Shown here: piece after piece, positions 52,791-61,371 of the stretch
Numbering within the stretch: the first letter of the stretch is position 1
Layout of the letters: each line of letters begins with the position of its first letter
From: Flavobacteriales bacterium UBA7325
GTDB lineage: Bacteria; Bacteroidota; Bacteroidia; Flavobacteriales_D; Crocinitomicaceae
Direction: 5' to 3'
Assembly: GCA_002471375.1 (NCBI GenBank)
Contig: DKPV01000008.1
Location: 44,271 to 108,270, forward strand
DNA: 64,000 bases
Made by a program: the position numbers and the translations under genes
Notes under the pieces: model-generated
The model's input: the letters and a program-made list of their open reading frames with translations, nothing else
What the model was told of the DNA's origin: nothing
The model's database searches: none

Positions 52791-53441
52791 TTATCCTCTT
52801 CTGCGCTCGAGGAGAGTCATCATCATTAGCGCAAGTAGCATTCGTTCATCTTCTCCATCTGACGTGTCAGAAAGCTTCTCAAGCTTAAAACGTCTTCCCC
52901 AAAAGGAAGCTTGTTTCGATAGTCGAGTAACCTCCGTATTATCTTGACGCTTCACGATATATCTAGGATTGAAGAAGTAGCCTGAAAACATACCAAGCAA
53001 AGGGACTTCACACAATAGCGCATCCCAAAACTTCGTCCAAGGATTTTCTTCCTGGATCAAAAATTCTTGTTCGCCTTCAAGGTCAAAAACTTCATAATGT
53101 GCTTTTAATATTGATTTAACACCTCTCCGACCTACTCTACCGAACGCAACTCCATCCTGATTCTTGAATTCATAATTTGCATTGAAGTCAATTACTCGAT
53201 CTGCTCCGATTGTATATAAAACATCCTGTTTAGAACCGTTGGAATAAACAGAAATGGCTTCCTTGAATTTGAACATTTTCTGACGGACATATGCAACAGT
53301 TTGCCCGTTGGCGTCCTTGGCAGTAAAGTCATTCGCAAGACTCGAAATTTTAAATTCGAATTCTAACGGGTATACAAATTCCTTCATGGTAGACATTGAA
53401 GGCTTTATGTTTTCATCTAGCAGTGAATCGTCGAGTGACAT
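52791..53441 (-). CDS. LURP-one / Tubby-like (scramblase-fold) protein
   Basis: The 216-residue protein shows the LURP-one-related pattern of a twelve-strand barrel around a hydrophobic helix: FEFKISSLANDFTAKDANGQ, VAYVRQKMFKFKEAISVYSN, KSILKAHYEVFDLEGEQEFL and the repeated arginine-flanked turns. A membrane-associated segment (LLCEVPLLGMFSGYFFNPRY) lies near residue 155. No function is established for bacterial members. It ends 9 bases before the valS stop region and follows valS in the same direction. Confidence 0.72.
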   Translation of the reverse strand: MSLDDSLLDENIKPSMSTMKEFVYPLEFEFKISSLANDFTAKDANGQTVAYVRQKMFKFKEAISVYSNGSKQDVLYTIGADRVIDFNANYEFKNQDGVAFGRVGRRGVKSILKAHYEVFDLEGEQEFLIQEENPWTKFWDALLCEVPLLGMFSGYFFNPRYIVKRQDNTEVTRLSKQASFWGRRFKLEKLSDTSDGEDERMLLALMMMTLLERRRG

Positions 53442-53450
53442 AGTAGGATA

Positions 53451-56081
53451 TTAGTTAAGTGAAGCAATCTTCTCTTCCAATATAGCAATTTTACTTAGAG
53501 CATCAGATTCCTTCTTACGCTCAACAGCTACGACACTATCAGGTGCTCCTCCAACAAACTTCTCGTTGCCAAGCTTGCGCTGAACACCACTAAGAAACTT
53601 CTTAGTATACTCTAGCTCTGAAGTCATCTTTTCCCTCTCAGCCTCAACATCAATCATATCGCCGAATGGCACAAAGTACTCATTCTGATCCGTCATAAAT
53701 GTGTTCGCATTATCAACTTTGGAACCCGTATACTCCAATTGTGACAAATTAGCCATCTTCACAATTACAGAATCAAATGAAGTATCAAGTTCCTTGTTCT
53801 TTTTGATAGAAAGCTCCAGCTTCACCTTATTGGCAATATTGTTTTTCTTACGAATGTTTCGAATATTCGTAACAACCTCTGCCGCTAATTTGTTTTGACC
53901 TAGGATTGCTTCATCTACCGGTCCTACTTCAGGCCAAGCAGCAATAATTATATCATCACCCTCCGCTCTCTCACGGATTAGATGCCATAGTTCCTCAGCT
54001 ACGAATGGCGTATATGGTTGAAGTACTTTCAGTAATTTCTCGAAAAAGTCTTTCGTCGCTTCTATCGTCTTCTTGTCTATTGGGTGTTGATACCCAGGCT
54101 TAATCATTTCAAGAAACCATGAACAGAAATCATCCCAAACTAATTTGTAAATAGCCATTAATGCCTCAGAAATCTTAAACTTCTCGAAGAGCGTATTTAT
54201 GTTTTCCAACTCCTGGTTAAAGCGCGCTTCAAACCATTCAATTGCTCGAACTGAAGATTCTGGTTGAGGTAAGTCCTCTTGTACCTTCCATGAGTCAACA
54301 AGACGGAAAGCATTCCATAGCTTATTAGAAAAGTTTCTTCCCTGTTCACATTGCGAGCTATCAAAAGGTAAATCATTACCCGCTGGAGAAGAAATTAAAA
54401 TTCCTATTCGAACACCGTCCGCTCCGTATTTTGCGATAAGCTCAATTGGATCTGGTGAATTTCCAAGTTGTTTAGACATCTTACGTCCTAACTTGTCACG
54501 TACGATCCCAGTGTAATAAACATTCTTAAATGGGATGTCACCAATATATTCATTTCCAGCAATAATCATTCTCGCTACCCAGAAAAACATAATTTCTGGC
54601 GCGGTTACAATATCATTTGTTGGATAGTAATACTTAATCTCCTCATTTTCCGGCTGTGTTAGTCCATTAAATACAGAAATCGGCCATAACCAGCTTGAGA
54701 ACCAAGTATCCAATACATCTTCATCTTGACGTAAAGTATCAATTGCGATAGTTCCTCCCGATTTTGCCTCAGCCAACCTATGAGCATCTTCTCTAGTCTT
54801 GGCAACAACATAATCATTCTCACCTGAACCGTAATACCATGCTGGAATTTGGTGTCCCCACCATAACTGACGTGAAATACACCAATCCTTGATATTCTCC
54901 ATCCAGTGACGGTAAGTATTTTTGAATTTCTCCGGATGAAAGGCAATATCACCATCCATTACATTATCTAATGCTTTTGTGGAGAGGTCCTTCATATCGA
55001 CGAACCATTGAAGCGACAATTTAGGCTCAATCGCAGCATTTGTTCGCTCAGAGAATCCAACCTTATTGATGTGATCCTCAGTTTTAATCAAGTATCCTTT
55101 ATCGTAAAGCTCCTTCTCAATTGACTTACGTGCTTCAAAACGATCTTGACCTTCATAATGAAGACCTTTTGCGTTCAATGAACCATTATCGTTCAAAATA
55201 TCTATCGCTTCAAGGTCATATTTCTGACCTAGTGCATAATCATTGGTATCGTGAGCTGGAGTTACTTTCAAGCAACCTGTACCAAACTCAATATCAACGT
55301 AATCATCCGCTATAATTGGGATTCTACGATTAGCGATCGGAACAATCGCTTCTTTTCCGTGTAAATGAGCAAAACGCGCATCGTTTGGATTCACACATAT
55401 AGCCGAATCACCCAAAATTGTTTCTGGACGCGTTGTAGCAATTGTCAACCAATCATCATCAGTCTCGGCAATTTTGTACCGAACATAAAAGAGTTTCGAA
55501 TTCACCTCCTTATGCATAACCTCCTCATCAGAGAGAGCTGTCAATGCTTCAGGATCCCAATTTACCATACGCAATCCACGGTATATTTTCCCCTTCTCGT
55601 GGAGATCAACAAAAACATCAAGAACTGATTCTGAGTATTCAGGATCCATCGTGAAACTTGTTCTTTCCCAGTCACATGACGCTCCTAATTTCTTAAGTTG
55701 GTCAAGGATAATTCCACCATGTTTATCTTTCCATTCGAATGCATGTGCTAAGAATTCATCGCGCGTCAAGTCAGATTTCTTAATCCCCTCTGAACGTAAT
55801 TTCTGAACAACCTTCGCTTCTGTTGCAATCGATGCATGATCAGTACCCGGAACCCAGCAGGCATTTTTCCCTTGCATTCGTGCTCTACGTACAAGAACAT
55901 CTTGGATTGTGTTATTAAGCATATGCCCCATATGGAGAATCCCCGTGACATTAGGTGGTGGAATGACGATCGTGTACGCCTCTCTATCATCCGGTTCTGA
56001 GTGAAAGTAACCTTTCTCCATCCAGTGTGAGTACCACTTTTCTTCTGCCTTTTGCGGCTCGTATGTCTTTGGAATTTCCAT
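53451..56081 (-). CDS. valS: Valyl-tRNA synthetase
   Basis: The 876-residue class I synthetase has HIGH as HMGH in PPPNVTGILHMGHMLNN, the editing domain with IATTRPETILGDSAICVNP, and the KMSKS motif as KMSKQLGNSPDP. The anticodon-binding domain is followed by a C-terminal coiled coil (EREKMTSELEYTKKFLSGVQ, EKIASL) typical of ValRS. It charges tRNA-Val and edits mischarged threonine. The KMSKQ form is common in Bacteroidota. Downstream lies a Tubby-like gene 9 bases away, perhaps in the same transcript. Confidence 0.98.
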   Translation of the reverse strand: MEIPKTYEPQKAEEKWYSHWMEKGYFHSEPDDREAYTIVIPPPNVTGILHMGHMLNNTIQDVLVRRARMQGKNACWVPGTDHASIATEAKVVQKLRSEGIKKSDLTRDEFLAHAFEWKDKHGGIILDQLKKLGASCDWERTSFTMDPEYSESVLDVFVDLHEKGKIYRGLRMVNWDPEALTALSDEEVMHKEVNSKLFYVRYKIAETDDDWLTIATTRPETILGDSAICVNPNDARFAHLHGKEAIVPIANRRIPIIADDYVDIEFGTGCLKVTPAHDTNDYALGQKYDLEAIDILNDNGSLNAKGLHYEGQDRFEARKSIEKELYDKGYLIKTEDHINKVGFSERTNAAIEPKLSLQWFVDMKDLSTKALDNVMDGDIAFHPEKFKNTYRHWMENIKDWCISRQLWWGHQIPAWYYGSGENDYVVAKTREDAHRLAEAKSGGTIAIDTLRQDEDVLDTWFSSWLWPISVFNGLTQPENEEIKYYYPTNDIVTAPEIMFFWVARMIIAGNEYIGDIPFKNVYYTGIVRDKLGRKMSKQLGNSPDPIELIAKYGADGVRIGILISSPAGNDLPFDSSQCEQGRNFSNKLWNAFRLVDSWKVQEDLPQPESSVRAIEWFEARFNQELENINTLFEKFKISEALMAIYKLVWDDFCSWFLEMIKPGYQHPIDKKTIEATKDFFEKLLKVLQPYTPFVAEELWHLIRERAEGDDIIIAAWPEVGPVDEAILGQNKLAAEVVTNIRNIRKKNNIANKVKLELSIKKNKELDTSFDSVIVKMANLSQLEYTGSKVDNANTFMTDQNEYFVPFGDMIDVEAEREKMTSELEYTKKFLSGVQRKLGNEKFVGGAPDSVVAVERKKESDALSKIAILEEKIASLN

Positions 56082-56146
56082 GTACTAAAAAATTGAATTC
56101 AAAATTACTAATTCCAGTCAAATCTGAGTGCTTAGAACTAAAGCAT

Positions 56147-56154
56147 TATTTTTG
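56147..56154 (+). promoter_or_regulatory. Perfect TAnnTTTG box before the amidohydrolase gene
   Basis: TATTTTTG, 13 bases before ATG 56168. No clear TTTG was found upstream. Confidence 0.3.
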
Positions 56155-56167
56155 GGAAAAAATCTAA

Positions 56168-57820
56168 ATGAAATTACTTCTTGCTTCCATTCTTCTCGCA
56201 TTTGCAATCTCAGTTTCATCTTGTATGAAAGGAGAGTCAGTTGATCTAGTCATTCACAACGCACAAGTCCATACGCTTAACGGATCAAATAGCATTGAAG
56301 ACGCAGTGGCAATAAAAGATGGGAAAATTGTTGAAGTTGGTCCGGAACGTCAAATTCTCAACAAATTCAGCGCTGATGAATATATAGATGCTGGAAGAAA
56401 GGTGGTCTATCCTGGGCTTATAGATGCACATGGTCACTTAATGGCATATGCACGACAAAAACTAAGTGTAAACTTGGTAGGATGCAGATCCTACGACGAG
56501 ATGGTGGTGCGAGTTCTAAAATACAAGGCACGCAACAAAACTAAGTTCATTATCGGCTCAGGCTGGGACCAATCCCTTTGGGGTGAAGAAGAACTGCCTA
56601 CTAACGAACAATTAAGTGAAGAATTTCCAGATGTATCCGTTGCTTTAGTTCGTATAGATGGTCACTCGATGTTAGTGAATGACTATCTCTTAACGTCAAC
56701 GGATGTAATTAAGACGGTTGAAACTGATCCGGAGAAGTACGAAGGTGGCCAGTTCCTTTGCAATGAAGACAGCATACCAACTGGCATGGTCATAGATAAT
56801 GCAATGACCCCAATTTTTGCTTTGGCACCAAAGTTCTCAACTAAAGAATTAACAGATGCCATTAAAGAAATACAAACCGAACTTTTAAGTTACGGCATCA
56901 CCGGAGTGCATGAGGCAGGAATTGAGAACACAGATTTAAAACTTATTGAAAAATGGGTAGAGAATGGAGTTCTCGACTTGAACATATATGGAATGCTTAT
57001 TCCGTCTGAAAAGAATATCGCTTTTGCTCGAAAGAATGGTGTCTACACAAATAAAAATCTCTCCATACGTAGCTTCAAAGTATATGCAGACGGAGCTTTA
57101 GGATCACGTGGGGCATTTTTGAAAGAACCATACTCGGATAAGCCTGATGAAACAGGACATTTGACAACCCCATTTGAAGAAATTGACCGAATAGCCACGA
57201 TTTGTGAGGAGGTTGGATATCAAATGAACACGCACTCTATTGGAGATTCGACCAACAAGCTAATGCTTCAACTCTATAAAAGAGTTTTTAAGACGAATCC
57301 TGATCATCGCTGGAGAATTGAGCATGCTCAAATTATTGAAACAACTGACTTAGGAGCATTAGCTGCAGCTGGAGCTTTTCCAAGTATTCAACCAACGCAT
57401 GCTGTGACAGACCATACGTGGGTAGAAAAACGTATTGGTCAATCTCGGATGGATCGGGCCTATTCGTACAAAAGAATTCTAGATGAATTTGGAATTATTG
57501 CAATAGGCACAGATTTCCCTTTTGACCAGATGGACCCGTTTAAAACAATTCATGCAGCAACCAACCGAATGGATCATGAAAACCGTCCAGTAGGAGGATT
57601 TCTTCCAGAACAAAAAATATCGCTCGACGAGTGTATCAAGGGAATGACACTTTGGGCTTCAATGGCTGCATTCCAGGAGAACGAATTAGGAACCATTGAA
57701 GATGGAAAAGACGCGACTATTGTCATTTTTGAAGATCCTATTGCTACCTACTCAGGATTCAAGAACAACTTCGCAAACACGGTCTTTATAAAAGGAAAAA
57801 AGGTCTATTCGGTAGAATAA
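56168..57820 (+). CDS. YtcJ-like amidohydrolase lipoprotein
   Basis: A lipoprotein signal (MKLLLASILLAFAISVSSC, Cys19) precedes a metal-dependent amidohydrolase of the YtcJ group: VYPGLIDAHGHLMAYARQ (metal His pair), GWDQSLWGEEELPTNEQL, the KVYADGALGSRGAFL loop, RIEHAQII and the final Asp in GTDFPFDQMDP. The enzyme should cleave an amide or similar bond in a periplasmic or surface substrate; members include exoenzyme-regulatory proteins. 550 residues, usual for the family. It stands alone. Confidence 0.93.
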   Translation: MKLLLASILLAFAISVSSCMKGESVDLVIHNAQVHTLNGSNSIEDAVAIKDGKIVEVGPERQILNKFSADEYIDAGRKVVYPGLIDAHGHLMAYARQKLSVNLVGCRSYDEMVVRVLKYKARNKTKFIIGSGWDQSLWGEEELPTNEQLSEEFPDVSVALVRIDGHSMLVNDYLLTSTDVIKTVETDPEKYEGGQFLCNEDSIPTGMVIDNAMTPIFALAPKFSTKELTDAIKEIQTELLSYGITGVHEAGIENTDLKLIEKWVENGVLDLNIYGMLIPSEKNIAFARKNGVYTNKNLSIRSFKVYADGALGSRGAFLKEPYSDKPDETGHLTTPFEEIDRIATICEEVGYQMNTHSIGDSTNKLMLQLYKRVFKTNPDHRWRIEHAQIIETTDLGALAAAGAFPSIQPTHAVTDHTWVEKRIGQSRMDRAYSYKRILDEFGIIAIGTDFPFDQMDPFKTIHAATNRMDHENRPVGGFLPEQKISLDECIKGMTLWASMAAFQENELGTIEDGKDATIVIFEDPIATYSGFKNNFANTVFIKGKKVYSVE

Positions 57821-57878
57821 ACCTTTCCATGCAACAATCTACAAACCAGAAAAGTGATTGAAGCTATACTTTAATTCT

Positions 57879-58835
57879 CTAGAAAGACGGACACGAAATA
57901 GTTCTAAACGTCGCAGGTCGATTCGTACAGTTTAGATTAAATCCGAGTGAAATTTCATGAGCACCACCTGACACACCATTGTTCAATTTCGAAACAGTAA
58001 CATCGTAACTGTATCCAATTTTGAATTTCTTTGTATCAACTCCAATTGTTAGTATGAATGCATCTTGGTTTCTCAACCATGTACCCACCGTGAACGCGCC
58101 ATACTTTACATATGTCCCAAGATTCAACTGTTGGAACCCATTCTGATACGTATAAATTACAGAAGGCATGATGACCGTCTTGTTCTTATATTGAGATTTC
58201 TGACCTAATGCAATATATGCAGACATATGTCCGGTAAATCGCATAGGCAGTTTTGATTCGCCAACGATCATAGACTCATTTGGTCTGTTTAAATGGTGAG
58301 CTGCAAATCCTACATTAAAATTCTTGTTAAAGAGAACTGTCCCAGCAGAGGCATCGAAAAATCCGCGAGATCCACCACGAGGAACATCGCCAGTTTGATA
58401 GATAAAACCACGACGCGGATCAATCATATCACCAAACGTCAACTTATCCCAATCCAGGAATTTTTGCCAATAATTTGCCTTTGCTCCTAACAACCATGTC
58501 CATTTTCGATTCAATTGTATATGGTAAGAATACATAACACCAAGTTGCGATGAATTTATCGTTTTCGCTTGGACATCATGCACTGCAAGAATTCCAATTC
58601 CTCCATTAATATTCTCGAAATAATTGTCGTATGCCGCTGCATATGATACATATGATCCTGTAAGAGATGGCCATTGGTTTCTGTAATTCATTGCGAATCG
58701 CGGACACTGATTAGTTCCAGCTAATGCCGGATTCAAATAAATCGGATTCGAATAGAATTGTGTGAATTCTAAATCCTGGCTATGAACACTCCCACTCATC
58801 ATCCCCAATAGTATGTAACACACTAACTTTTTCAT
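57879..58835 (-). CDS. PorP/SprF-family type IX secretion outer-membrane protein
   Basis: A signal peptide (MKKLVCYILLGMMSGSVHSQ) is followed by the family-defining start DLEFTQFYSNPIYLNPALAG, then FAMNYRNQWPSLTGSYVSYA, the glycine-rich GGIGI turns and alternating beta strands typical of a 14-stranded barrel (318 residues). PorP/SprF proteins accompany T9SS and gliding-motility cargo at the outer membrane. It begins 4 bases after the stop of the anti-sigma-barrel gene, so it is the third gene of the sigma operon. Confidence 0.95.
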   Translation of the reverse strand: MKKLVCYILLGMMSGSVHSQDLEFTQFYSNPIYLNPALAGTNQCPRFAMNYRNQWPSLTGSYVSYAAAYDNYFENINGGIGILAVHDVQAKTINSSQLGVMYSYHIQLNRKWTWLLGAKANYWQKFLDWDKLTFGDMIDPRRGFIYQTGDVPRGGSRGFFDASAGTVLFNKNFNVGFAAHHLNRPNESMIVGESKLPMRFTGHMSAYIALGQKSQYKNKTVIMPSVIYTYQNGFQQLNLGTYVKYGAFTVGTWLRNQDAFILTIGVDTKKFKIGYSYDVTVSKLNNGVSGGAHEISLGFNLNCTNRPATFRTISCPSF

Positions 58836-58839
58836 ACGC

Positions 58840-60687
58840 TTACAATTTAATTAGTCGCTGTCCTGAACGACTCGGTTTCGCCTGAATGCGCATCGTCATT
58901 TGATGTGATAGCGCTCTCGTGCTGGTCATTTTACTTGTAGTATAATCTGCATTGTAGTGCAAACTAAACTGATCGAATTTCATTCCAATAGAAGCTGATG
59001 GATCCAATTTTTGAGAAGTAGCGATTCCTAGGTTCAACCAATTCCACTTGAAGTTCATCCCAACCCAAGCTTCAGAAAGTTTATCCTTCTTTTGGTAAAC
59101 TACATATGGTGACAATCCCAGTTTTTCAGTTCTTGACAACCAATCCGTTCCAACAGTGGCAATTATGTGATTGCCAACGCGATGCTTTAGTCCAAAATCA
59201 TTCGAGTATATATTGTCGTTATGCTTGAACAAGTTATCCGCCTGAATACCCGCAAAGAACCATTTCGTGTTTACGAGGAGACCAACTCCTAGATCTTTAT
59301 ACCAAAGATTGCGCCCAATTTGATTTTGCTCTCCTGGGTAGAAGTCATGTGCAGTTCCACGATCTAACTCAACACGATCAATTCCATCCAACATTTCAGA
59401 GTTTAGGTGCTTATTCCCCATTTTAAATCTGACAGAAGGTTCAATGGAGAACGAGCTGTTCACGGAAAATTTAGGAGAATAAGTAAATGCTGCTTGTCCT
59501 ATATGAATTCCTCCATCGTCGTACATTGAATGATTGAGTTGCACTCCCCATCCACCTCTGATGCCATATGAGTATCCATCAATAGCTAACTCATTTATTA
59601 ACTGCTCGTTTTCTTGGCCAAGCCACTGAATTCTTGACATCGCTTGAACTCTTGTCGAAATAAGCGTCCCAGCAGAACTGAAGCTAACATCGTTTGAGGT
59701 CAAACCTGGCACATGGTAATGAGGATCTCTTGAATTTCTAAGAGCAACTGGGTTATCCGCCATTCTTCGAACCATTCTTGTCATTCTCTTCATTTTCTTT
59801 CCGAATGAAAGCTTAGCAGACCCCCCTCCACTTGAAGCGCCATAATTAATGGGTCGGGATCTCTCTTCCCATCGATGTCTTCCAGTATAATCTATTTGAG
59901 CAACTGCACGAGTATGAAAGTCTTCACGTCCCACATGCTCACGCCCAAAATTTCTGACATTTAACTCTTCTAATGTTGATGATTCATTGGCTTTACCATG
60001 ACTTAGTTGACCATTATTCATTGCAACTGCTTCAATTGATGCTTGTAAGTTGCTAACTTCATTTTGTGCGGCATATTCACTACCAATGGCAAGCTCATCA
60101 TTTTGCACTGCACTATTAGTAGTCGCCAAACTAGATGTAAACCAGCTACCATCGTTATCCGTATTCGATTCAATACTCCATCGGTCATTTAAAGCACCAC
60201 CTCCAAATAATGGATTCATGAATGCAATTGATGATTTTTCCAGTAATCGATTTTGCTGAATTGAATACATAGACTCCTCGATTTGAACTGATGTATTCGA
60301 CATTCGTGCCAACTCAGTTATTAAATAATCCACTTCTTTTTCAAGTTTCGTTTGCTTCTCATCGATAGTAGCCTTAGGCGTCTTCTCTTCTTCAATACCA
60401 TCTGAAATTGTCCAAACACCGAAAGTTCCCGCACCAATCAATAATAAAAGAAGTAACGAACCAAGAATAATCGCTGTCGGTCTTCTCTTGCGCTCTAGTA
60501 CTGCAACATCAGGATATACAACTGGAGTGTTTTCAATTCGAGCAGCTTCCCACATATCACGATCGATATCCAAATCCGGATTTTGAAGCAAGAAAAGCTC
60601 TAAACGCTGTACTTGATCAGGAGAAAGGTTACCTTCCGCTAGCTCATACAGCCATAAATCGATATTTGAAAAAGAGGGTTTACTCAT
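58840..60687 (-). CDS. Envelope-spanning anti-sigma/PorP-like barrel fusion protein
   Basis: A 615-residue protein with four parts. Residues 1-69: cytoplasmic helical head (LWLYELAEGNLSPDQVQRLE, then DMWEAARIE) like the short zinc-less anti-sigma heads of Bacteroidota. Residues about 70-92: one membrane helix (TAIILGSLLLLLLIGAGTFG). Residues about 93-310: periplasmic linker with a coiled coil (DEKQTKLEKEVDYLITELAR) and low-complexity Asn/Ser stretches. Residues about 311-615: a PorP/SprF-like barrel (DNPVALRNSRDPHYHVPG, INELAIDGYSYGIRGGWGVQ, KDLGVGLLVNTKWFFAGIQA). The ATG overlaps the sigma-factor stop (ATGA). Architecture is inferred from sequence reading. Confidence 0.82.
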   Translation of the reverse strand: MSKPSFSNIDLWLYELAEGNLSPDQVQRLELFLLQNPDLDIDRDMWEAARIENTPVVYPDVAVLERKRRPTAIILGSLLLLLLIGAGTFGVWTISDGIEEEKTPKATIDEKQTKLEKEVDYLITELARMSNTSVQIEESMYSIQQNRLLEKSSIAFMNPLFGGGALNDRWSIESNTDNDGSWFTSSLATTNSAVQNDELAIGSEYAAQNEVSNLQASIEAVAMNNGQLSHGKANESSTLEELNVRNFGREHVGREDFHTRAVAQIDYTGRHRWEERSRPINYGASSGGGSAKLSFGKKMKRMTRMVRRMADNPVALRNSRDPHYHVPGLTSNDVSFSSAGTLISTRVQAMSRIQWLGQENEQLINELAIDGYSYGIRGGWGVQLNHSMYDDGGIHIGQAAFTYSPKFSVNSSFSIEPSVRFKMGNKHLNSEMLDGIDRVELDRGTAHDFYPGEQNQIGRNLWYKDLGVGLLVNTKWFFAGIQADNLFKHNDNIYSNDFGLKHRVGNHIIATVGTDWLSRTEKLGLSPYVVYQKKDKLSEAWVGMNFKWNWLNLGIATSQKLDPSASIGMKFDQFSLHYNADYTTSKMTSTRALSHQMTMRIQAKPSRSGQRLIKL

Positions 60688-61172
60688 ACCAATTCCACCA
60701 TTCCTTTTAACTGGTTTTTAATTTTCTTTCTAGCTCTGAACAAGTATACTTTGACTTGAGAATCATTCAACTCAAGAATTTCGCCGATATCCTTGTAGGA
60801 ATATCCTTGTAAATCACGAAGAAGAATGACACTTTTTTGAACAGGAGGAAGAATCGCCACCGCTCTGTCAACCACCTGGTTGGACTCGAACGCACTGACT
60901 TTTGTAAAACTAGAATCATACTTACCCATTTCGTCACTCAACTTGATTCGTCCCTTGCGTGTTGCAAAGTTGATCATGGCATTGTGAGCAGTAGTAAACA
61001 TCCAAGATTTGGCTTTCCCAAATTCAACCTTCTTTTTATTCAGCCAAAGCTTTTCGAAAACATCTTGTACAATATCTTTAGCATCCTCTTCATTGCGAAG
61101 AAAACGGATTGCATATCCATACAAATTGTTGGATTGCTCTCTTACGACGATATTGTATTCACTTCTTTTCAA
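60684..61172 (-). CDS. ECF-type RNA polymerase sigma factor
   Basis: The 162-residue protein has region 2 (LYGYAIRFLRNEEDAKDIVQ, VFEKLWLNKKKVEFGKAKSW) and region 4 (LPPVQKSVILLRDLQGYSY, then GEILELNDSQVKVYLFRAR). Regions 1.1 and 3 are absent, as in ECF sigma factors. The start is TTG 61172, as no ATG lies upstream before an in-frame TAA. Its stop overlaps the start of the anti-sigma-barrel gene, and a PorP gene follows, so the operon pairs the sigma with an envelope-spanning regulator. Autoregulation is likely but not visible in the sequence. Confidence 0.93.
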   Translation of the reverse strand: MKRSEYNIVVREQSNNLYGYAIRFLRNEEDAKDIVQDVFEKLWLNKKKVEFGKAKSWMFTTAHNAMINFATRKGRIKLSDEMGKYDSSFTKVSAFESNQVVDRAVAILPPVQKSVILLRDLQGYSYKDIGEILELNDSQVKVYLFRARKKIKNQLKGMVELV

Positions 61173-61371
61173 AAAACCTTTGTTCAGATCTACCAGTTAA
61201 AACAAACGAAGACCTGATATAGTTACAATTATAACCTATAAATACTGCTTTTCGGCACATTCCTGGTCCTTTGATTACCAAACTGGAATTCTTGTCGAAC
61301 AATTGTGTATACTCATCGAATATTAATTTGCTGTTTTTTTTCTATTTTCGTAACTCACTAATTTCCCATTC

